A stretch of 5,871 nt of DNA from Rhodoferax sp. (GTDB lineage: Bacteria > Pseudomonadota > Gammaproteobacteria > Burkholderiales > Burkholderiaceae_C), in NCBI GenBank assembly GCA_028292305.1, contig JAQGMQ010000015.1:1-5871 (forward strand). The letters run 5' to 3'. The notes beneath the pieces were generated by a model. That model was not told the origin of the DNA. It made no database searches and was given only the letters and a program-made list of their open reading frames with translations. Position 1 is the first letter of the stretch; each line of letters opens with the position of its first letter. The translations under genes were made by a program, and so were the position numbers. This document shows, piece after piece, positions 1-5,871 of the stretch.

Positions 1-1111
<1,111 letters not shown>

Positions 1112-1123
1112 ACCACGACGAAT

Positions 1124-1128
1124 CAGGA
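1124..1128 (+). promoter_or_regulatory. Ribosome binding site of gltD
   Basis: A CAGGA Shine-Dalgarno core lies 10 bases before the ATG at 1139, inside the short gltB-gltD gap. It supports that ATG as the start. No promoter is evident in the 27-base gap, so gltD is inferred to be co-transcribed with gltB. Confidence 0.55.
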
Positions 1129-1138
1129 TCAGAACATC

Positions 1139-2616
<1,478 letters not shown>

Positions 2617-2617
<1 letters not shown>

Positions 2618-2632
2618 TCCCGGTGGCGGGAT
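2617..2632 (+). other. Short inverted repeat at the gltD stop codon
   Basis: ATCCCG (2617-2622) and CGGGAT (2627-2632) form a perfect 6-bp stem with a GTGG loop, beginning on the last base of the gltD stop. No T-run follows, so it is not a convincing intrinsic terminator. It could stabilise the gltBD mRNA 3' end or be chance in GC-rich DNA. Confidence 0.35.
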
Positions 2633-2671
2633 GCCTGGCGTAGCGCTTTCGACACGCGCACCCAGGTGAAA

Positions 2672-2704
2672 ATGCCAAGGGACAAGTGCTTAACAACGGG
2701 TTAA
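2672..2704 (+). CDS. Possible 10-codon leader ORF upstream of mlaF
   Basis: An ATG at 2672 opens a 10-codon frame (MPRDKCLTTG) ending in TAA at 2702-2704. It is preceded by AGGTGA at 2664-2669, a plausible but close Shine-Dalgarno. It lies 23 bases before the terminator-like hairpin at 2728-2750, the arrangement expected for a leader peptide or attenuator. However, it is not enriched in any single amino acid, and so short an ORF is easily random. It could only be translated on a transcript starting upstream, for example gltBD read-through. Speculative; no function is assigned. Confidence 0.15.
   Translation: MPRDKCLTTG
2690..2704. promoter_or_regulatory. Small dyad TTAAC-N5-GTTAA, possible operator
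   Basis: TTAAC (2690-2694) and GTTAA (2700-2704) form a perfect inverted repeat with 10-bp centre spacing, about one DNA helical turn. That is typical of sites for dimeric regulators. It overlaps the candidate -35 of the mla promoter. No specific regulator can be named, and five-base arms are short enough to arise by chance. Confidence 0.25.
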
Positions 2705-2722
2705 CGCTGATTCCCTTATCAT
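2690..2722 (+). promoter_or_regulatory. Candidate mlaFED-mlaA promoter region
   Basis: A TATCAT hexamer at 2717-2722 matches the sigma-70 -10 consensus at five of six positions. A TTAACA at 2690-2695 matches the -35 consensus at five of six, but their spacing of 21 bases is longer than optimal. The stretch is visibly AT-richer than the surrounding coding DNA and is the only sizeable gap before mlaF. If the -10 is real, transcription would begin near 2729, giving a leader of roughly 30 bases before the ATG at 2761. The location is a reasonable inference; the exact elements are weak. Confidence 0.3.
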
Positions 2723-2727
2723 CGAAG

Positions 2728-2752
2728 AAGGCCGGAGCCGTTCCGGCCTTTT
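2728..2752 (+). terminator. Rho-independent terminator-like hairpin after gltBD
   Basis: AAGGCCGGA (2728-2736) pairs perfectly with TCCGGCCTT (2742-2750): a 9-bp, GC-rich stem with a 5-base loop GCCGT. It is followed by two more T, giving TTTT at 2749-2752 and then a pyrimidine-rich TTCCATTTCT. This is the best terminator in the window and most likely ends the gltBD transcript 111 bases after the gltD stop. Unusually, it ends only about 10 bases before the mlaF ATG, so it also occupies the leader of the next gene. Confidence 0.7.
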
Positions 2753-2760
2753 CCATTTCT

Positions 2761-3630
2761 ATGCCCGCAGACCCTTCTGAAAATCTTGTCGAATTCGATA
2801 GCCTGACCTTTGGTTACGGCGACCGTCCCGTGCTGGACAGCGTCTCGCTGAGCATTCCGCGCGGCAAGGTGACGGCGTTGATGGGCGCGTCGGGCGGCGG
2901 CAAAACGACGGTGTTGCGGTTGATCGGCGGGCAGCTTCAGGCGACGCAAGGCCAGGTGCTTTTCGACGGCAAGCCTTTGCCACGCGCCGACACCGAGGCC
3001 ACGGCCTTGTACGCGGCGCGGCGGCGCATGGGCATGCTGTTCCAGTTCGGCGCGTTGTTCACAGACATCAGCGTGTTCGACAACGTGGCGTTTCCGCTGC
3101 GCGAACACACGGATTTGTCGGAGGTGCTGATACGCGACATCGTGCTCATGAAGCTTGGCGCGGTGGGCCTGCGCAATGCGCGCGACCTGATGCCGAGCGA
3201 AGTCTCGGGCGGCATGGCCCGGCGCGTGGCGCTGGCGCGGGCGATCGCGCTCGACCCCGAGCTGGTGATGTACGACGAGCCCTTTGCCGGCCTCGACCCG
3301 ATCTCGCTCGGCACGGCCGCGCGGCTGATCCGCGATCTGAACGACGCCATGGGCCTGACCAGCATCGTCGTGTCGCATGACCTGGACGAGACCTTCCGCA
3401 TCGCCGACCGCGTGATCGTGCTGGCCAACGGCAAGATCGCCGCGCAGGGCACGCCCGACGAAGTGCGCAACAGCACCGATCCGCTGGTGCACCAGTTCGT
3501 GAACGCGCTGCCCGACGGGCCGGTGCGCTTCCACTACCCGGGTGCCAGCGTCGAAGACGATTTCGGTGCGGGCTTGAATCCCGTGGCGCAGCCGGCGAAG
3601 CAGGCGAAGCAGGCGGGCAGGAAGTCATGA
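2761..3630 (+). CDS. mlaF: Phospholipid ABC transporter ATP-binding protein MlaF
   Basis: A 289-residue cytoplasmic ATPase of the Mla system, which moves phospholipids between the inner membrane and the periplasmic carrier MlaC. All ABC motifs are intact: Walker A GASGGGKTT (42-50), Q-loop Gln95 (FQFGALF), signature SGGMARR (149-155), Walker B LVMYDEP (168-174, catalytic Glu173), D-loop GLDP (177-180) and H-loop His206 (VSHD). The signature form SGGMARRVALARA and the C-terminal stretch QFVNALPDGPVRFHYPG are typical of MlaF rather than other ABC ATPases. The protein is about 20 residues longer than the E. coli protein, with a Lys/Ala/Gln-rich tail. The start at 2761 is chosen because the family homology begins within ~10 residues (LVEFDSLTFGYG). 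It has no clear Shine-Dalgarno. An in-frame GTG at 2686 would add 25 residues that run through the terminator hairpin and look non-coding. The stop overlaps the mlaE start as ATGA, suggesting translational coupling. Confidence 0.94.
   Translation: MPADPSENLVEFDSLTFGYGDRPVLDSVSLSIPRGKVTALMGASGGGKTTVLRLIGGQLQATQGQVLFDGKPLPRADTEATALYAARRRMGMLFQFGALFTDISVFDNVAFPLREHTDLSEVLIRDIVLMKLGAVGLRNARDLMPSEVSGGMARRVALARAIALDPELVMYDEPFAGLDPISLGTAARLIRDLNDAMGLTSIVVSHDLDETFRIADRVIVLANGKIAAQGTPDEVRNSTDPLVHQFVNALPDGPVRFHYPGASVEDDFGAGLNPVAQPAKQAKQAGRKS
3594..3615 (+). repeat. 9-bp tandem repeat in the 3' end of mlaF
   Basis: The unit GGCGAAGCA occurs twice in direct succession (3594-3602, 3603-3611) and a third copy begins (GGCG) before diverging. 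Because the unit is a multiple of three it stays in frame and encodes the AKQAKQA part of the MlaF tail. It is consistent with replication slippage expanding a tolerant C-terminal tail. Confidence 0.6.
3619..3623 (+). promoter_or_regulatory. Ribosome binding site of mlaE, inside the mlaF 3' end
   Basis: AGGAA lies 3 bases before the ATG at 3627 and within the last codons of mlaF. Spacing is shorter than ideal, but combined with the ATGA stop-start overlap it supports re-initiation of ribosomes coming off mlaF. Confidence 0.5.
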
Positions 3631-4409
3631 GTTGGTACAAACCAGCCGATGTCGGATTCGCCGTGCGCGGCAAGCTGGCCGACATCGGCAACGGCACGCG
3701 TCTGCTGGCGCGCCTGATCGGCCTGGTCGGCCCCACCTTCAAGCGCTTCGGGCTGGTGCGCGACCAGATCCATTTCCTCGGCAATTATTCGCTCGCGATC
3801 ATCATGGTCTCGGGCCTGTTCGTCGGCTTCGTGCTGGGGCTGCAGGGCTACTACACGCTGCAGCGCTACGGCTCCTCGGAAGCGCTCGGCCTGCTGGTGG
3901 CGCTGAGCCTGGTGCGCGAACTGGGGCCGGTAGTCACCGCGCTGCTGTTCGCCGGGCGCGCGGGCACGTCGCTCACCGCCGGCATCGGCCTCATGAAGGC
4001 CGGTGAACAATTGAGCGCCATGGAAATGATGGCGGTGGACCCGGTGCGCCGCATCCTGGCGCCGCGTTTCTGGGCTGGCGTGATCACCATGCCGCTGCTG
4101 GCGGCACTGTTCAGCGCCGTCGGCATCCTCGGTGGTTACGTGGTCGGCGTGGTGATGATCGGCGTCGATTCCGGTGCGTTCTGGAGCCAGATGCAGGGCG
4201 GCGTGGACGTGTGGCGCGACGTGGGCAACGGCGTCATCAAAAGCGTGGTGTTTGGCTTTACCGTGACCTTCGTGGCGCTGCTGCAGGGTTTCGAGGCGCA
4301 GGCCACACCCGAGGGCGTGTCGCGCGCCACCACACGCACGGTGGTCGTGGCGTCGCTGGCCGTGCTGGCACTGGATTTTGTGCTGACCGCCACCATGTTC
4401 AGCCTTTGA
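3627..4409 (+). CDS. mlaE: Phospholipid ABC transporter permease MlaE
   Basis: A 260-residue inner-membrane permease (MlaE/TrnE family, Pfam MlaE), the same length as E. coli MlaE. It forms the membrane core of the MlaFEDB complex, binding MlaF on the cytoplasmic face and MlaD on the periplasmic face. An N-terminal amphipathic stretch (about 23-50) is followed by hydrophobic segments near 53-75, 84-110, 147-178, 205-222 and 238-258. The family hallmark is at about 95-130: LVRELGPVVTALLFAGRAG, then GLMKAGEQLSAMEMMAVDPV, including the conserved ELGP with Glu98. This segment contains the coupling region to the ATPase. The start overlaps the mlaF stop (ATGA at 3627-3630) and has AGGAA just upstream. 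mlaD follows after 29 bases. Paralogous permeases of other MCE systems (for example plant TGD1 or mycobacterial YrbE) share the fold; the mlaF-mlaD-mlaA context makes MlaE the clear choice. Confidence 0.95.
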   Translation: MSWYKPADVGFAVRGKLADIGNGTRLLARLIGLVGPTFKRFGLVRDQIHFLGNYSLAIIMVSGLFVGFVLGLQGYYTLQRYGSSEALGLLVALSLVRELGPVVTALLFAGRAGTSLTAGIGLMKAGEQLSAMEMMAVDPVRRILAPRFWAGVITMPLLAALFSAVGILGGYVVGVVMIGVDSGAFWSQMQGGVDVWRDVGNGVIKSVVFGFTVTFVALLQGFEAQATPEGVSRATTRTVVVASLAVLALDFVLTATMFSL

Positions 4410-4428
4410 ACAAGAAAGTAATAAGTTT

Positions 4429-4433
4429 AAGGA
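4429..4433 (+). promoter_or_regulatory. Ribosome binding site that fixes the mlaD start
   Basis: AAGGA lies 5 bases before the ATG at 4439. This decides the mlaD start: the same frame is open back to 4211 without a stop, but that extension lies inside mlaE and translates to Arg/His/Gly-rich sequence unlike any MCE protein. Confidence 0.75.
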
Positions 4434-4438
4434 TCTGT

Positions 4439-4951
4439 ATGCAGCGTTCCAAGAATGACGTCTGGGTCGGTTTGTTTGTGGTGCTGGGTGTGGTGGCCGT
4501 GCTGTTTCTCGCGTTGCAGTCGGCTAACCTGCTGTCGTTGAATTTTTCGAGCGGCTACCGCGTCACCGCCAAGTTCGACAACATCGGCGGCCTGAAGCCC
4601 AAGGCCGCGGTAAAGAGCGCCGGTGTGGTGGTGGGCCGCGTCGACTCCATCAGCTTCGACGACAAATCGTTTCAGGCGCTGGTGGCGATCGACCTCGACA
4701 AGCGTTTTGCGTTTCCGAAAGACAGCTCGCTGAAGATCCTGACCAGCGGCTTGTTGGGCGAGCAATACATCGGCGTGCAGGCCGGCGCCGACGAAAAGAA
4801 CCTGGCCGCAGGCGACACCATCTCCGATACGTCGTCGGCGGTTGTGCTCGAAAATCTGATCAGCCAATTTTTATACAGCAAGGCGGCCGACGGCCCAGCC
4901 ACTCCAAGCCCTGCTGCCCCAACGACAACCACGGCACCAGCCAAAAAATAA
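4439..4951 (+). CDS. mlaD: MCE-domain phospholipid transport protein MlaD
   Basis: A 170-residue protein with one N-terminal membrane anchor and a periplasmic MCE domain. In the known E. coli complex six copies form a ring with a central hydrophobic pore on top of MlaE, through which phospholipid passes to or from MlaC. The short basic/polar start MQRSKND is followed by a hydrophobic helix at about 8-31. The MCE domain spans about 38-116: YRVTAKFDNIGGLKPKAAVK, the AGVVVGRVDSI strand, and the late motif SGLLGEQYIGVQAG. A predicted helix ENLISQFLYSKA (138-149) is the usual pore-helix region. The end is a low-complexity Pro/Thr/Ala tail (PATPSPAAPTTTTAPAKK) that looks disordered. The length is slightly below that of E. 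coli MlaD (about 180). The AAGGA at 4429 fixes the start. mlaE ends 29 bases before it and mlaA begins 23 bases after its stop, so one operon is likely. Confidence 0.94.
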   Translation: MQRSKNDVWVGLFVVLGVVAVLFLALQSANLLSLNFSSGYRVTAKFDNIGGLKPKAAVKSAGVVVGRVDSISFDDKSFQALVAIDLDKRFAFPKDSSLKILTSGLLGEQYIGVQAGADEKNLAAGDTISDTSSAVVLENLISQFLYSKAADGPATPSPAAPTTTTAPAKK

Positions 4952-4974
4952 AGTTTTGAGGGAAGTTATCCACC

Positions 4975-5715
4975 ATGAAAAGAATAGCCAAATACAGCGT
5001 CTCCGCTGCCGCACTCGCGGTGCTGCTGGCCCTGACGGGCTGCGCCACCGGCCCCAACCGCAACCCACGCGATCCGCTCGAGCCGTTCAACCGCGGCGTG
5101 TACAAGTTGAATGACGCGGTCGACACCGCGGTGCTGAAGCCGGTGGCCACAGCCTACGTCAACGCCACGCCGCAGCTGATCCGCACCGGCGTGACCAACT
5201 TCTTCTCGAACCTGGCGGAGCCCTGGAGCTTCGTGAACAACGTGCTGCAGGGCAAGGGCCAAGCCGCCGGCGACAACTTCGGCCGTTTCGTGATGAACAC
5301 CTTGTTCGGCGTGTTCGGCCTGGCCGATCCGGCGAGCGATGCCGGCATCGAGCGCCACCGCGAAGATTTTGGTCAGACGCTGGGTACCTGGGGCGTGCCG
5401 CCAGGCCCTTACCTGGTGTTGCCGTTGCTGGGGTCGTCCACTGTGCGCGACACTGCGGCATTGCCCGTGGATCTGCAGGGCAACCCGATCAATTACGTGG
5501 AAGACAACGGCGCGCAGATCGGCCTGTACGCGTTGCGCGCCGTGAGTGCGCGGGCCAGCCTGCTGCGCGCGGGCAACGTGCTCGACGAAGCTGCGCTCGA
5601 CAAATACAGCTTCAGCCGCGATGTCTACCTGCAGGTGCGGCGCGGCGAGGTGTTCGACGGCAATGCGCCCGATCCATCGGCTGAACCGGCCAAGCCGCTC
5701 CCGGTGAAGCCTTGA
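4975..5715 (+). CDS. mlaA: Outer-membrane phospholipid transport lipoprotein MlaA (VacJ)
   Basis: A 246-residue lipoprotein of the MlaA/VacJ family. In known systems MlaA sits in the inner leaflet of the outer membrane with a porin and removes mislocalised phospholipid, handing it to MlaC. The signal peptide is clear: MKRIAKYS, a hydrophobic core (9-20) and lipobox LTGC with Cys23 as the lipidated residue. The +2 residue is Ala, so no inner-membrane retention signal is expected. Family motifs are present: DPLEPFNR (33-40), NFFSNLAEPWSFVNNVLQGK (75-94), GRFVMNTLFGVFGLADPA (103-120), and FGQTLGTWGVPPGPYLVLP followed by LLGSSTVRD (132-159). The Pro/Ala-rich C-terminus after about 230 looks disordered. 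GAGGGAA at 4958-4964 is a good ribosome binding site 10 bases before the ATG. Unlike E. coli, where vacJ/mlaA is a separate locus, here it is embedded directly after mlaD. Confidence 0.95.
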   Translation: MKRIAKYSVSAAALAVLLALTGCATGPNRNPRDPLEPFNRGVYKLNDAVDTAVLKPVATAYVNATPQLIRTGVTNFFSNLAEPWSFVNNVLQGKGQAAGDNFGRFVMNTLFGVFGLADPASDAGIERHREDFGQTLGTWGVPPGPYLVLPLLGSSTVRDTAALPVDLQGNPINYVEDNGAQIGLYALRAVSARASLLRAGNVLDEAALDKYSFSRDVYLQVRRGEVFDGNAPDPSAEPAKPLPVKP

Positions 5716-5724
5716 TGCCAGCCC

Positions 5725-5830
5725 TGGAACGGCGGTGAAAGCGGCTGTTCCATCCTGTTGCAAAGGCGACTGTCCTACGGGAACCATGGCTGTCCTGCTG
5801 GTTCCAACAGCGGAATCAACGCAGCAGGAT
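5725..5830 (+). other. Cluster of inverted repeats in the gap after mlaA
   Basis: Three possible helices lie in the 140-base gap. (1) Bases 5725-5733 pair with 5744-5752: a 9-bp stem (TGGAACGGC with GCTGTTCCA) with one G-T pair and a 10-base loop. (2) GGAACCA (5780-5786) pairs with TGGTTCC (5799-5805), 7 bp with a 12-base loop. (3) ATCCTGTTGC (5752-5761) pairs with GCAGCAGGAT (5821-5830), 10 bp with one G-T pair, enclosing helix 2. None is followed by a T-run, so this is not an obvious intrinsic terminator. It may be an mRNA processing or stability element within the mla transcript, or chance pairing. Apart from this I see nothing else in the gap. Confidence 0.35.
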
Positions 5831-5855
5831 ATTTCCTTGTCTTGAGAGAACCGAT

Positions 5856-5871
5856 ATGAACCTGATGAACC
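5856..5871 (+). CDS. Start of the next CDS, probably MlaC (cut by window end)
   Basis: An ATG at 5856 opens a frame MNLMN... that runs off the window after five codons. GAGAGAA at 5844-5850 is a modest ribosome binding site 5 bases upstream. The visible peptide is too short to identify. By gene order (mlaF-mlaE-mlaD-mlaA, then usually the periplasmic phospholipid carrier mlaC and the STAS protein mlaB in Burkholderiales) this is likely mlaC, which would start with a signal peptide. A second ATG at 5865 is in the same frame and could be the true start. Confidence 0.45.

Noticed and set aside
2686..2760. An N-terminal extension of mlaF from the in-frame GTG at 2686
   Set aside because: The extra 25 residues run through the dyad, candidate -10 and terminator hairpin and do not resemble MlaF; the AAGGGA before it is only 3 bases away, too close. 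ATG 2761 fits the family N-terminus.
2719..3534. A long minus-strand open frame (271 codons) opposite mlaF
   Set aside because: It is antisense to an intact, motif-complete ABC ATPase; its His/Arg/Ala-rich translation is typical of shadow frames in high-GC DNA.
4211..4438. An N-terminal extension of mlaD overlapping mlaE
   Set aside because: It is an out-of-frame reading of mlaE with Arg/His/Gly-rich sequence; ATG 4439 has a good AAGGA site and gives the standard anchor-plus-MCE architecture.
4966..5787. A long minus-strand open frame (273 codons) opposite mlaA
   Set aside because: It mirrors a complete lipoprotein gene, has no recognisable domain and is compositionally a GC shadow frame.
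5770..5796. Direct repeat CTGTCCT at 5770-5776 and 5790-5796
   Set aside because: Seven bases twice with 20-base offset is not enough to call a regulator site; no third copy or link to a promoter was seen.

Overview
The window reads as chromosomal DNA of a high-GC betaproteobacterium, most likely order Burkholderiales and possibly Comamonadaceae. This is inferred from protein style, codon use (strong G/C at third positions) and the gene order gltB-gltD-mlaF-mlaE-mlaD-mlaA. No database search was possible, so genus and species are not claimed. All supported genes are on the + strand.

Layout. Positions 1-1111 hold the 3' end of gltB (large subunit of NADPH glutamate synthase), entering from the left. 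A 27-base gap leads to the complete gltD (1139-2617, small subunit). Together they make glutamate from glutamine and 2-oxoglutarate. A 143-base intergenic stretch (2618-2760) follows. It is locally AT-richer and holds a strong terminator-like hairpin, a small dyad, a weak promoter candidate and a possible 10-codon leader ORF.

From 2761 a second transcription unit starts. It encodes the Mla (maintenance of lipid asymmetry) phospholipid transport system: mlaF (ATPase), mlaE (permease, ATGA overlap with mlaF), mlaD (inner-membrane-anchored MCE protein) and mlaA/vacJ (outer-membrane lipoprotein). After a 140-base gap with several inverted repeats, an ATG at 5856 opens a CDS cut by the window end. 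By gene order this is probably mlaC, the periplasmic shuttle. MlaB, the STAS partner of MlaF, is not in the window.

How the genes work together. MlaA sits in the outer membrane, MlaC crosses the periplasm, and MlaFED (with MlaB) forms the inner-membrane ABC complex. Carrying mlaA inside the operon places outer- and inner-membrane parts under one transcript, unlike E. coli, where mlaA (vacJ) is a separate locus. GltBD has no known mechanistic link to Mla; the two units look like neighbours separated by a terminator.

I see no mobile element, CRISPR array, rRNA or tRNA, and no undescribed system. The points most worth a second look are the gltD-mlaF junction (terminator hairpin touching an mlaF start that lacks a Shine-Dalgarno) and the structured gap between mlaA and the next gene.
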